Below, piece after piece: positions 8,418 to 17,303 of a stretch of DNA of 64,000 bases. The DNA is taken from positions 1 through 64,000 of the forward strand of contig CAYJAY010000005.1 of the NCBI GenBank assembly GCA_964368445.1. The letters are read 5' to 3'. The translations under genes and the position numbers were made by a program. The DNA is from CAYJAY01 sp964368445. Lineage in GTDB: Bacteria; Bacillota; Clostridia; Oscillospirales; Ruminococcaceae. The notes under the pieces are model-generated. The model saw only the letters and a program-made list of their open reading frames with translations. It was not told the DNA's origin and made no database searches. Numbering within the stretch: the first letter of the stretch is position 1; the number at the start of each line of letters is the position of its first letter.

Positions 8418-10889
8418 TTAAACTTTTTGGTTGGTAGAAACCATCTCGATGTTGTTGTTTGGACAACGATTAAAGCACATTCCACACGCAACACATTGGT
8501 CTTTGTCTATACAAAGCTTATCCGTGTCCGCTATAAACGGCGCAAAATCTGTGCAGATTTTTTTGCAAAGTGCGCAACCTTCTCCACAACCGCAACCAAG
8601 GCATCTCGACGCCTCTTGGATAGCTTGTTGTACGCTAAAAGGCTGCGAAGATTTTGGCGGTTTTTTGGTTTTGTCGTTAATATACCCTACCCTTTGCAAA
8701 ACATCTCCGGCTTTAACCGTCGCCGGCATCTCGTCATAATCCAAAGTCGAACTTTGTTTTCGTATAGCTTTGTCGGCAGACACAGCAGCATTTTTACCAA
8801 TCGCCATAACTTGAGCTATGTTGCCTGTTTTTAATTGTTCAATCTCCGTAACAACAAACCCGTCCGACAGTTCCTGCGTTTTGATATTATCTTTTGATTT
8901 TAAACTTTCTTGTTGTTCGCAAACAAAATAATCACACTCGATTTCGAACGATATATCGGCTTTGTTGAAAAACGTCGGTTTTGTTTCAAAGTTTTCAAGA
9001 CGAGTATCACTTAATATTTTCACTCCGCTAGCCGTAAGTTCCGCCAACTGTTGCGTTATATATTTTTTTCCGCCTTTCAGTTTATCATAAACTAAATATA
9101 CCGTTTTACTTGGGTTTTGTTTTTTAGCCGCAAGCGCTACCTCGCTTGAAAGATAACTTTGTCCGTAGATAACAACAGAGCCGAACTCTTTTTTCTCGCG
9201 CAACATCTGTGTAAAGTCAAGCAAATCATAGCCGATACTTGGCGAAACATCTTGTTGTTGTGTTGTTATAACCACGCCGGAATATTGGTTTGATTTCAAT
9301 GTTTTTATATCGATATCTTTTCCATATTCAACATTACCGACAAAGTTAATACCAACATCTTTAATTTCTGTCAACAGATATTCAAGGTCACTTTCATCTA
9401 TCTTTGAAGACAAAATTTCGTTGCGCATGCTCGCCCCAAACAAACTGTCTTGTTCATAAATAGTAACATCGTAGCCTTCAATAGCAAGAGTTAAGGCACA
9501 AAATGCGCCACAACAGTCCGAGCCAACAACCGCTATTTTATGTCCGTTAGGTTGTTTTTTGTTGTGTAACGGTTTTAATCCATTTTGTTTTGCATAATTA
9601 AAAACGCTTCTTTTTATCTCTTTTATCTCAACAGATCTGTCAACTCTTTCTCGAACACAAGCATCTTCGCAAGGATGAGTACAGATTAAAGAACATATGC
9701 TTTGCATTGGTTTTCCGGTTGTAATAGTTTTGAACGCTCCTTCAAAATCGCCGTCAGCCACTTTTTTAACATATGCTTGAATCGGCACATGCTGTGGACA
9801 CGCCGACTTACATGGTGCCGACAGGTTTTGGTTTTTTATCTTTGCGTACCCATCGTATAAAGTCACTTCGGTTGCGGTCTTAACCTTGTCTACGACTATT
9901 CCGCAAAACTCCGATGTGGTTTTATAACCGTTGTTGTCCATATATTGTTTTAAACCGCTTATCATTGGCTTAACAATGTCATACCCGTTGATGAGTGTCT
10001 CGGAGCAGATTCCAAGCAAGCTTCCTCCACAAAGCATCATTTCAACAGCATCCTGCCAATTTGTTATGCCACCCGTCGCAGTTATAAACGGCTCTAGCCC
10101 ACAGGATTTTCGGATTTCATAGGTATCGCGTTGTGCAAGCGGTTTAAGCCACGTTCCACAATGGCAACTCATGCTTATCTCGTCTTGCAAATGATAGAAC
10201 GCTTTTTCAGGATCTTTCAGGTTTATGGGAGGCATTCCCATTCTGTTTCCCGTTCCGCCAACCGCGTCGGCGCCGGCATCAAGCACAGCTTTCGCGACCT
10301 TTGCAATTCCTCCCCCTTCCGGAGTTAGTTTTACAAACAAAGGTATGTTTATATTTTTCTTAATCTCTCGTACAATTGACGACGCTATTTCCTCGTTTTG
10401 ACCCATGCTTGCGCCGGTTTGTTGTTTTGCAATCTGTTGATCTCCGCTTGTCAGCTGAAGATTATACGACATGTTTGGACAACACATGTTAAGCTCGATT
10501 ATGTCGGCGCCTGCTTGCTCAAATTTTCGCGCCATGTTAACCCAACCGTCAACGCCTTGGTCGCCCGCATAAGTTATGTTTGCCATCAATTTTAACTCGC
10601 GCAACACTTTTTTTGCGTCGCTCATAAGTGTCAAACCTTGATCCATCGTAAGGCGTTTTTCAGTAGTGAAAGCAAGCGCATTTCGGTCTTCGAACAACGC
10701 GTATCTCGGCTTTCTGTTTATATACGGCGCCGGGTCGATTGCAAGTTTTAAACTCGCCCCTGCCCAACCGGTTCTTTCAATCTCGATTAATTGTTTAAGG
10801 TTTTTGGTAGTAGGTCCCGACGCAACAAAAAAGGGGTTTTTAAACTTCACATTCCCAATTTCAACAGGAATATAAATTTCCTTATTCAT
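8418..10889 (-). CDS. PreA-PreT-like fusion: DHOD-type FMN domain, Fe-S/FAD reductase and C-terminal ferredoxin
   Basis: An 823-residue multidomain redox protein. Residues 1 to about 325 resemble the dihydropyrimidine/dihydroorotate dehydrogenase FMN barrel, with Cys136-Cys137 in LNMCCPNM at the active-site loop and VKLTPEGGGIAKVAKAVLDAGADAV. About 350-455 is a GltD/PreT-type Fe-S domain (CKSACPQHVPIQAYV, CSLICTHPCEDACVR). A flavin/NAD region follows, but its dinucleotide motif reads VVGSDCCGA where GxGxxG is expected. The C-terminus has Cys-rich CLGCGCGEGCALCKKIC (from 763) and CVACGMCFNRCP (from 799). E. coli splits this into PreA and PreT; mammalian DPD fuses it in the opposite order. The start follows AAGGAGG. 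Whether it reduces a pyrimidine or another unsaturated ring or lactam is unknown. It is cytoplasmic. Confidence 0.8.
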   Translation of the reverse strand: MNKEIYIPVEIGNVKFKNPFFVASGPTTKNLKQLIEIERTGWAGASLKLAIDPAPYINRKPRYALFEDRNALAFTTEKRLTMDQGLTLMSDAKKVLRELKLMANITYAGDQGVDGWVNMARKFEQAGADIIELNMCCPNMSYNLQLTSGDQQIAKQQTGASMGQNEEIASSIVREIKKNINIPLFVKLTPEGGGIAKVAKAVLDAGADAVGGTGNRMGMPPINLKDPEKAFYHLQDEISMSCHCGTWLKPLAQRDTYEIRKSCGLEPFITATGGITNWQDAVEMMLCGGSLLGICSETLINGYDIVKPMISGLKQYMDNNGYKTTSEFCGIVVDKVKTATEVTLYDGYAKIKNQNLSAPCKSACPQHVPIQAYVKKVADGDFEGAFKTITTGKPMQSICSLICTHPCEDACVRERVDRSVEIKEIKRSVFNYAKQNGLKPLHNKKQPNGHKIAVVGSDCCGAFCALTLAIEGYDVTIYEQDSLFGASMRNEILSSKIDESDLEYLLTEIKDVGINFVGNVEYGKDIDIKTLKSNQYSGVVITTQQQDVSPSIGYDLLDFTQMLREKKEFGSVVIYGQSYLSSEVALAAKKQNPSKTVYLVYDKLKGGKKYITQQLAELTASGVKILSDTRLENFETKPTFFNKADISFEIECDYFVCEQQESLKSKDNIKTQELSDGFVVTEIEQLKTGNIAQVMAIGKNAAVSADKAIRKQSSTLDYDEMPATVKAGDVLQRVGYINDKTKKPPKSSQPFSVQQAIQEASRCLGCGCGEGCALCKKICTDFAPFIADTDKLCIDKDQCVACGMCFNRCPNNNIEMVSTNQKV

Positions 10890-10894
10890 ATGTT

Positions 10895-11965
10895 TTAATC
10901 CTCCTTGTTTGGGTTTTCTACCTTTACGCCTTCTTTTGCAGATTTATAAATATAATTAATCACCTCAAGCGCCTTGAGTCCATCGATACCTCTAAGCCCA
11001 ACCATCGCATCTTTGCCTTGTAACGCGCAATCGACAAAATGGTTAATCTCGCCGGTATATCCAAGGTTGTATTTTTCATCGACCGCCGGAGTTGACCAAC
11101 CGCTCGTTACGTCAGCTTTTTCGACGGTATAGTCAAGACCATCGTTGCTAAAACAACGCACAGGGCCGGTGAACGACAAATCAACATGAATACATCCTTT
11201 TTCGCAATAGATGTCTATAATGTCTTCCATTCCGCCAACCGTCACATAGTTTGCCTCAAGCGTTGCAAACGTACCGTCGTCAAAGTTAATTATCGCGGTG
11301 GACCAATCTTCCCCCTCCATCTTGTCAAAAACAAGGTTGTTTTCAAGTCCTCCCGAAGTCATCGCAACGAGTGAATTCCATTTATTGTTTTTAATCGCCA
11401 ACATAAACGAAACGGGATGAACCCCAAGGTGTACCATACACCCTCCGCCACAATATTTAATCGTTTGTGCAAACGGGCTGTGTGAACCGTTGTGTGCTTC
11501 TCTCGCTCTTATATATAACGGTTTTCCGATTTGGCCACTGTTCATTATCTCTAACGCTTTACGAAACGCAGGCGCAAAAAGCCAATCTTCGGCATAATAG
11601 ATGTGTTTTCCAAGTTTTTTTGCCGTGTCCACCATATCTTTTGCGTCTTCAACCGTTGTCGCCAGCGGCTTCTCACATATTATGTCTCTGCCTTTGTTTA
11701 ACGCTTTTATCGCAACATCGTGATGCAAGAAATTTGGCATACATATATCAACGATATCACATTCACATTCATTAATCGCCACTTGATAATCATCATATAC
11801 AACATAATCTTTAAAGTTATATCTGTCTGCCAGTTGTTTAATTCTGTCGGGGGCTTTGTCGCAAATCCCCACTATTTCAACTTTATCCATAATTCTGCTA
11901 TATCCATCCGAATGAAGATCGGCCGAAAAAGCAGCCCCAATTAACAACACCTTTATCTTTTTCAT
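10895..11965 (-). CDS. Gfo/Idh/MocA family oxidoreductase
   Basis: A 356-residue NAD(P)-dependent oxidoreductase. The N-terminal Rossmann fold begins KVLLIGAAFSADLHSDGY; the family signature CEKPLATTVEDAKDM (about residue 95-110) carries the EKP lysine. GGGCMVHLGVHPVSFML in the C-terminal domain supplies the conserved D/H-x-G-x-H type region. It would oxidise a sugar, sugar acid or inositol-like hydroxyl. The frame extends to 11977, but that ATG abuts the AAAGGA ribosome site; 11965 gives workable spacing. It lies only 5 bp upstream of the PreA-PreT-like gene, so the two are probably translated from one message. Confidence 0.85.
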   Translation of the reverse strand: MKKIKVLLIGAAFSADLHSDGYSRIMDKVEIVGICDKAPDRIKQLADRYNFKDYVVYDDYQVAINECECDIVDICMPNFLHHDVAIKALNKGRDIICEKPLATTVEDAKDMVDTAKKLGKHIYYAEDWLFAPAFRKALEIMNSGQIGKPLYIRAREAHNGSHSPFAQTIKYCGGGCMVHLGVHPVSFMLAIKNNKWNSLVAMTSGGLENNLVFDKMEGEDWSTAIINFDDGTFATLEANYVTVGGMEDIIDIYCEKGCIHVDLSFTGPVRCFSNDGLDYTVEKADVTSGWSTPAVDEKYNLGYTGEINHFVDCALQGKDAMVGLRGIDGLKALEVINYIYKSAKEGVKVENPNKED

Positions 11966-12001
11966 AATAATGCCCATTCCTTTCTTGATGTTTTGGGCGA
12001 T

Positions 12002-12057
12002 TTTGCCACATCGGTTTTTTTAAGTGGCAAATTTTCGGTCGACATATTGACCGAAAA
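12002..12057 (-). promoter_or_regulatory. Paired intercistronic hairpins
   Basis: Two hairpins occupy the roughly 105-bp gap between the creatininase-like gene and the Gfo/Idh gene: TTTGCCAC (12002-12009) with GTGGCAAA (12024-12031), and TTTTCGGTC (12032-12040) with GACCGAAAA (12049-12057). They could be RNA processing or partial termination sites within the operon. Confidence 0.5.
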
Positions 12058-12083
12058 GCACAAAACTAAACTCTTGTTCAAAT

Positions 12084-12830
12084 TTAAAAATCACATCCAT
12101 TTAATGGCTGTTTGGTTTCCATGAATTCGAATATTCTTTCCATCTCTTCGACTGTTTGTTCAACAGAAAACAAAAACATCTTTTCGCCTTTTTCCCTTGT
12201 TGCTTTTGTCGGCTCGCCCCAGACGCCGGTTGGCGTATATCGGAACATAGATCCATAGTTAAGCTGTGACCTTTTCACGTCCGGAACAAAATCAACCGCC
12301 TTGGACATATCAACAAGTTCGGGGTGTAGGTATAACATTAACGAAGTCTCCCCCTCCCCCGCATGAAGTTCTGTGTCTGTTTCAAGAATTCCGCTCGACT
12401 TATATTTTGGCCAACAAACTTCAAGCATATCAAGCTTCGCGACATAGACCTCGGGGTTAAAGTCTGAGTTCAACTCTCTGACAACGGGGTTCATAGCAAA
12501 TATCCCCCCGTGGGTTTGGATTATTGCGATCTTTTTAAAACCTTGTTCCTTTAGGTTTATACATATATCCCGCATCATCTTATAAAAAGTATCCGAATGA
12601 ATCCCAACCGTTCCCCGTTTTCCTTTGTTCTCGGCATTGGTGCTTATAGGCAACGCAGGGATATAGCAACCTCCCGTTTTTTCTGCAACAGCTTTTCCCA
12701 TAGCGTCTGCTATAGCCCAATCGGTTATAACCGAAAGGTGTGGTCCGTGTTGTTCGATAGAACCAACCGAAAGTATCGCAAGGTCTGTGTTTGCTATATC
12801 GTCTATGCTTCCATGATACCCTTTTATCAT
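12084..12830 (-). CDS. Creatininase-family amidohydrolase
   Basis: A 248-residue member of the creatininase family, zinc/manganese amidohydrolases acting on cyclic or linear amides. Metal and active-site motifs are all present: SVGSIEQHGPHL (Glu26, His28, His31), Asp37, IIQTHGG (His107) and HAGEGETS (His156, Glu159, Glu161). Family members include creatinine amidohydrolase, GTP-cyclohydrolase-type enzymes and MftE peptidase, so the substrate cannot be read from sequence. Here it lies between a deaminase-like gene and redox genes of a sugar-acid cluster, which suggests opening of a lactam or removal of an amide. AAAGGG precedes the ATG by 8 bases. Confidence 0.82.
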   Translation of the reverse strand: MIKGYHGSIDDIANTDLAILSVGSIEQHGPHLSVITDWAIADAMGKAVAEKTGGCYIPALPISTNAENKGKRGTVGIHSDTFYKMMRDICINLKEQGFKKIAIIQTHGGIFAMNPVVRELNSDFNPEVYVAKLDMLEVCWPKYKSSGILETDTELHAGEGETSLMLYLHPELVDMSKAVDFVPDVKRSQLNYGSMFRYTPTGVWGEPTKATREKGEKMFLFSVEQTVEEMERIFEFMETKQPLNGCDF

Positions 12831-12924
12831 AAATTAAACCCTTTCTTTGTCATTAAAATAGCGGTTTTAAAAATTGTTTAACTTGTTAAGTAAAAATTAG
12901 TGTTAAATCTCTTTGAATAAAAAT

Positions 12925-13695
12925 CTATATTATGTTTGCAAGCGAGGCGCTATCTTTATCCAAAAACATCTCTGCATTTTTACATTTTCTTAAAATGCTT
13001 GCCGGGCACTCGGTCGTTATCTCTTTATTTATTAAGTTGTTCACCGCATTGGCTTTTAAGACTCCCGGAACACATATAATCTTGTTCGGTATTTCGATTA
13101 TTTTGCTCATCGTAATTGTATATGCTTGCTTTGGAACTTGATTGATGTTTTCAAAACAACCGTCGTTAACCTGTTGGGTTCTGCATATAAAATCAAGATC
13201 TACAACCTTAACTTTTTCAGGGTCGTTAAAATCTGCAACTGCCGGGTCGTTAAACGCAAGATGTCCGTTTTCTCCAACTCCAAGCAAAATCAAGTCGGGG
13301 GGGAACTTTTCAAGCAGTTCGGTATACACCTCTGTTGTAACCTTTGAATTATCGCTTATTCCCGATAGATAGTATATTTCTTTAAAGGGTTTTGCTTCAA
13401 AGATATGTCGTTTCATAAAATTTCCGAAACCGGCTGGGTGTTTCGGGTCAAGATTAAGATATTCATCTTGATGAAACGCTCTGACATTTGTCCAATCAAC
13501 GGCTTCCAAGCAAAGCTGTTTTAACATCTCATTTTGCGACGGTGCCGCGGCAAAAACGACATTAGCCTCGCCTTTTTGTTCGATAGTTTCGTTGATGATC
13601 TCGGCAACACGCTTTCCGGCGTTTTCCCCAAGTTCGTCCCTGTTTTCGAATATATTTATAATTAATTCCTCTTTTTTAACACAACACTGAACCAT
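12925..13695 (-). CDS. Glucosamine-6-phosphate deaminase-like protein (NagB/6-PGL family)
   Basis: A 256-residue sugar-phosphate isomerase/deaminase family protein. RAFHQDEYLNLDPKHPAGFG (about 72-91) and GVGENGHLAFNDP (139-151, with Glu142 and His145) correspond to the NagB active-site blocks, followed by TQQVNDGCF and PASILRKCKNAEMFLDKDSAS. This is the NagB-like subgroup, not canonical NagB, so a related amino-sugar phosphate or sugar-acid substrate is possible. The likely chemistry is aldose-ketose isomerisation with release of ammonium. The ATG at 13695 was chosen because of AAAGGAGAA just upstream; the frame is open to 13725. It lies between the liv transporter genes and the creatininase-like gene. 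Confidence 0.82.
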   Translation of the reverse strand: MVQCCVKKEELIINIFENRDELGENAGKRVAEIINETIEQKGEANVVFAAAPSQNEMLKQLCLEAVDWTNVRAFHQDEYLNLDPKHPAGFGNFMKRHIFEAKPFKEIYYLSGISDNSKVTTEVYTELLEKFPPDLILLGVGENGHLAFNDPAVADFNDPEKVKVVDLDFICRTQQVNDGCFENINQVPKQAYTITMSKIIEIPNKIICVPGVLKANAVNNLINKEITTECPASILRKCKNAEMFLDKDSASLANII

Positions 13696-13800
13696 TTTGA
13701 TATTCTCCTTTTTAATAATTCCCAACCAACTTGTCTTTTGTCAACCTGTTGTCTTTGATGTTTGACAAGCATTTTACAGTTGGTTAATTTAATATAAATT

Positions 13801-14520
13801 CTATTTGCGATTTCCGCCCAAATAAGCCGCCGCAATTTCTTTGTTGTTTATCATTTCATCGCAACTGCCCTCATGCGTCAAAACTCCATTTTCGACAACA
13901 TACGCATAGTCGGAAATTTTAAGAGATTTCATTGCATTTTGTTCGACCAAAATTATAGAAACGCCCTTGTTTTTGATCTCTTGAATAAGTTTAAAAACAT
14001 CATTAACAACAACGGGAGCGAGTCCCAAAGAAGGTTCGTCGAGAAGCAAAAGTTTTGGGGTTGCCATAAGTCCTCTACATATAGCCAACATCTGTTGTTC
14101 GCCGCCCGAGAGAGTTCCGGCGTCTTGTTTTCTTCGTTCTTTAAGCCGCGGAAAAAGTTCATACTGTTCGTCAATTAAGCTGTTTACGGTTTTGGAAGAT
14201 TTTTGTATATACGCGCCTATTTTAAGGTTTTCCTCAACCGTTAACCCTGCAAAAATTTTTCTTCCTTCGGGAACTTGAACTATCCCTTGTGAAACAATTT
14301 TGTTTGTGTTCAAAACTAACTCTTGCCCACAATATGTTATTCTGCCTTTATACGGAACAATTCCCGAAATCGCATTTAATATAGTTGTTTTACCCGCACC
14401 ATTGGAACCTATTACAGCGGTTATCATACCCTGTTCAATTTTCATCGAAACTCCATGAATGGCTTCTGTTTGCCCATATGACACACGCAAATCTTCAATA
14501 TTTAATATCGGTGTTGACAC
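13801..14520 (-). CDS. livF: ABC transporter ATP-binding protein LivF
   Basis: A 239-residue ATPase of the branched-chain amino acid/urea/amide (HAAT) importer family. It has Walker A GSNGAGKTT, the signature LSGGEQQMLAICRGLM, Walker B LLLLDEPSLGLAP and the switch region IILVEQN. I place the start at the GTG at 14520 (VSTPILNIEDLRVSYG), because GAGGAGGAAT at the end of livG sits ideally before it; an in-frame ATG at 14553 would overlap livG. It works with LivG on the inner face of the membrane. HAAT systems import amino acids, urea, short amides or aromatic compounds, so the cargo here is open. Confidence 0.93.
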   Translation of the reverse strand: MSTPILNIEDLRVSYGQTEAIHGVSMKIEQGMITAVIGSNGAGKTTILNAISGIVPYKGRITYCGQELVLNTNKIVSQGIVQVPEGRKIFAGLTVEENLKIGAYIQKSSKTVNSLIDEQYELFPRLKERRKQDAGTLSGGEQQMLAICRGLMATPKLLLLDEPSLGLAPVVVNDVFKLIQEIKNKGVSIILVEQNAMKSLKISDYAYVVENGVLTHEGSCDEMINNKEIAAAYLGGNRK

Positions 14521-14524
14521 AGTT

Positions 14525-15301
14525 TTATTCCTCCTCTCCCAAATATGCTGCAAGAACTATTGGATTGTCTTGTATTTCTTTTGGGGTACCTTGTGCAATT
14601 GTGTTTCCAAAATCTTGAACATATATACGGTCACAAAGGTTCATGATTAAATCCATTCGATGTTCGATAATCAAGATAGATAGATCAAAATGTTGTTTTA
14701 TCTCTCTTATGAAATCCACCAAAGCAAACACTTCTTCCGGATTTAAGCCTGCCGCCGGTTCGTCTAGAAGCAGCAAAGATGGCCCGCTGACCAACGCCCT
14801 TGCTATTTCAACACGCCTTTGAAGTCCATACGAAAGAGCAGACGGGCGAGACTTTGCATACTTATCAAGCTTTAATATCTCAAGACATTTCATAGCCCTT
14901 TCGGTCGTTTCTTTTTCTTGTTTACGTACCTTTGGGGTGTTAAAAAACGCTTGCAACATATTGTATTTTCCGTTGTAATCGATTCCCGCCTTTACGTTGT
15001 CAAGCACGTCCAATCCGCTGAAAAGTCTTGTGTTTTGAAACGTTCTCGCAAGACCCATTCTTGCTATTTCTACTTGGGTGTTGGAGGTTATGTCTTTTCC
15101 CAAAAACTCTATCTTTCCGTCGTTAATTTCGTAGATGTGCGAAATCAAATTAAATATAGTTGTTTTTCCCGCTCCGTTAGGACCGATTACACCGATAATT
15201 TCGCCTTTATTTATCGTCAAGGAAAAATCGTTAACAGCGTTTACGCCTCCGAAACTTTTAGATACGTTTTTAGTTTGGAGAATAATATTGTTCATAATCA
15301 T
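14525..15301 (-). CDS. livG: ABC transporter ATP-binding protein LivG
   Basis: A 258-residue HAAT-type ATPase with Walker A GPNGAGKTT, the LivG-specific signature LSYGLQRRVEIARAL, Walker B LLLLDEPAAGLNP and the H-loop IIEHRMD. Its start overlaps the livM stop as ATGA, showing translational coupling. The C-terminal extension QGTPKEIQDNPIVLAAYLG is typical of LivG. Confidence 0.94.
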   Translation of the reverse strand: MIMNNIILQTKNVSKSFGGVNAVNDFSLTINKGEIIGVIGPNGAGKTTIFNLISHIYEINDGKIEFLGKDITSNTQVEIARMGLARTFQNTRLFSGLDVLDNVKAGIDYNGKYNMLQAFFNTPKVRKQEKETTERAMKCLEILKLDKYAKSRPSALSYGLQRRVEIARALVSGPSLLLLDEPAAGLNPEEVFALVDFIREIKQHFDLSILIIEHRMDLIMNLCDRIYVQDFGNTIAQGTPKEIQDNPIVLAAYLGEEE

Positions 15302-16200
15302 TTACCCTTATTCTCTTTCTTTTTGCTAAATTTGTTTGCTATATGTTTTAACGATTTTGTGTTCAACTCATATTCACCAAACAAGCCGTTGGTTCTGAAG
15401 TTTAAAACCAAAATTATAAGCAAGCAATAGATAATCGTTCTATATTCTTGTAAACTTTGTCCGAATATTTCAAAGCTTCTGAAAAATTCCGGCAAAGACT
15501 TAAGCACCCCGGCCGAAACAATAGCGCCCGTAAGGCTGTTTGTTCCGCCAAAGAACAAGAATATTTCCATCTCGGAAGATGCTGTCCAACCAAAAGATTC
15601 CGGCAACAGAACTCTGCTTTGTAAACCGAAGAGTATCCCCGCAACGGCGGCTACCCCCGAAACAAACACATAGATGTTTGTTTTAAGTTTATATACATCG
15701 ATACCAAAACTTTTTGCCGCAAGTTCGTCGTTTTTTAACGCTATCGCCATTCGACCAAAGCGAGAATATTTTAAGTTTCGAACCATAAATATGATAACTA
15801 TAGTAACTGCAATAACTATAAACACAAGCCCTTCTACTTTTGGAACGCTTGTGTAGCCTTGCGAACCGTTAGTTATGTCGCTTAACGTAATAAGCAAAGC
15901 ATTAATCGCCTGTCCAAGCCCAACAGATATCAACGCGAAATAGTCTTTTCGTAAACGAACGGTTGGAATCGCCGCAATATATGCAATCAACATTGAAACT
16001 CCAATTCCGATTACACATGTAAACCAAAAAGATGTATCAAGGGTTTTGGCGAGTATAAATGTTGTATATGCGCCGATAGCCATATATCCCGCTTGACCAA
16101 GACTGAACATTCCCGCAAGCCCTGTAAGCGCGAAAATTCCAACAACGTTAATTATAGCGATGCAAGCTTGAATCAAAATACTTATTTGATAAGAACTCAT
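15298..16200 (-). CDS. livM: ABC transporter permease LivM
   Basis: A 300-residue membrane permease with about eight to ten hydrophobic segments and the family motif LGQAGYMAIGAYTT near residue 34-47; the basic tail SKKKENKGK is cytoplasmic. It forms the transmembrane pore with LivH. It is 18 bp from livH upstream and overlaps livG by 4 bp, so it is central in the operon. Confidence 0.93.
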   Translation of the reverse strand: MSSYQISILIQACIAIINVVGIFALTGLAGMFSLGQAGYMAIGAYTTFILAKTLDTSFWFTCVIGIGVSMLIAYIAAIPTVRLRKDYFALISVGLGQAINALLITLSDITNGSQGYTSVPKVEGLVFIVIAVTIVIIFMVRNLKYSRFGRMAIALKNDELAAKSFGIDVYKLKTNIYVFVSGVAAVAGILFGLQSRVLLPESFGWTASSEMEIFLFFGGTNSLTGAIVSAGVLKSLPEFFRSFEIFGQSLQEYRTIIYCLLIILVLNFRTNGLFGEYELNTKSLKHIANKFSKKKENKGK

Positions 16201-16218
16201 TTTTTAAACACCTCCTTA

Positions 16219-17100
16219 TTAAACTTTGTCTTGGGCAAATTTGCCGGAAATTCCTTGTGGTCTGATAAACAAAAACAACAACATTATTCCGAACAAAATT
16301 GCCGGCGTTACGCTGGAACCAACAAAGTATACAAGTAGCATTTCAACAAGCCCAAGTATAATTGCAGCGAAAATCGCTCCTGATAAACTTCCAAGCCCAC
16401 CGATTACCGAAGCTATGAAGCCTTTAACCATCATAGACGATCCAAGAGCAGGAAAAATCGAATATTTCATGCCAAGTAACGTTCCCGAAACTCCGGCAAG
16501 AAAACCGGCTAACACAAACACAATAATTATTATTATGTTTGAATTTATACCCATCAGTCTGCCTGTATGACTGTCGATAGCTACCGCTCTAATCGCTAAT
16601 CCTATCTTTGATTTTTCTATTATAAATACTAAAAACACAAGTATCGTTATCGTGATTGCAAGTATTATTGTATCCATAGTAGAAAAAGTAATGCCAAATA
16701 ATTCAAACGTTGTGGATTCAAACATCGGGGGAAAGCCGTATGTGTTTTTTCCATAAAAAACTGCCAAAATTTGTTCGATTAAAATAGCAAAAGTTATCGA
16801 AGCAACAAAGTAATATATACCCGGGCTGTTTTGTTTTCTTATTCGTCTATAGCAAATAGTATCTAAAATCAAAGCCATTGCAACACCACTTATACTTGTT
16901 ACAATTAAAATCAACCACATTGGTTTATGTGTTCCTCCGGCAGTGTAAAAGAAATAGGCAACATAAGCACTTGCGCTGATCATGCCTCCATGTGCAAAGT
17001 TGCTGAATTTTAGAATACTGAACACAAGTGCAAACCCAACAGCTATAAGCGCATAGACCGCACCAAGTGATATTCCGTTTATTATGAGTTGTAAACTCAT
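16219..17100 (-). CDS. livH: ABC transporter permease LivH
   Basis: A 293-residue hydrophobic permease that begins MSLQLIINGISLGAVYALIAV with LKFSNFAHGGM, the LivH hallmark, at about 30-40. GGAGGTATCAC precedes the ATG. The gene is separated from the binding-protein gene by about 200 bp containing a stable hairpin, a common way to keep binding-protein mRNA more abundant than permease mRNA. Confidence 0.93.
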   Translation of the reverse strand: MSLQLIINGISLGAVYALIAVGFALVFSILKFSNFAHGGMISASAYVAYFFYTAGGTHKPMWLILIVTSISGVAMALILDTICYRRIRKQNSPGIYYFVASITFAILIEQILAVFYGKNTYGFPPMFESTTFELFGITFSTMDTIILAITITILVFLVFIIEKSKIGLAIRAVAIDSHTGRLMGINSNIIIIIVFVLAGFLAGVSGTLLGMKYSIFPALGSSMMVKGFIASVIGGLGSLSGAIFAAIILGLVEMLLVYFVGSSVTPAILFGIMLLFLFIRPQGISGKFAQDKV

Positions 17101-17168
17101 GTGATACCTCCATTATAAGTGATTAATACTGTTGCAATGTTTGACAATGGGTTGTGCAAATCCCTATT

Positions 17169-17238
17169 ATCAAAACATGGTGTAAACTCTAGCTCGCAAA
17201 AAATTTGCATTTCCGCCAAAGCCCCACCATGTTTTGAT
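17169..17238 (-). promoter_or_regulatory. Intercistronic hairpin between livK and livH
   Basis: A perfect 14-bp stem ATCAAAACATGGTG (17169-17182) with CACCATGTTTTGAT (17225-17238). Its 42-nt loop contains a smaller hairpin GCAAA...TTTGC. It lacks a U-run, which fits mRNA stabilisation of livK or partial termination. Confidence 0.65.
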
Positions 17239-17303
17239 ATAGTAGCAAATGAAAATTCTTTTGTTAAACCAAAAAGTCAAAAAGATATTTAGGTTTAATT
17301 AAA

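Noticed and set aside
13726..13800. Dyad with CCAACTTGTC and GACAAG between the NagB-like and livF genes
   Set aside because: Pairing is short and interrupted, without a U-run; not strong enough to call.
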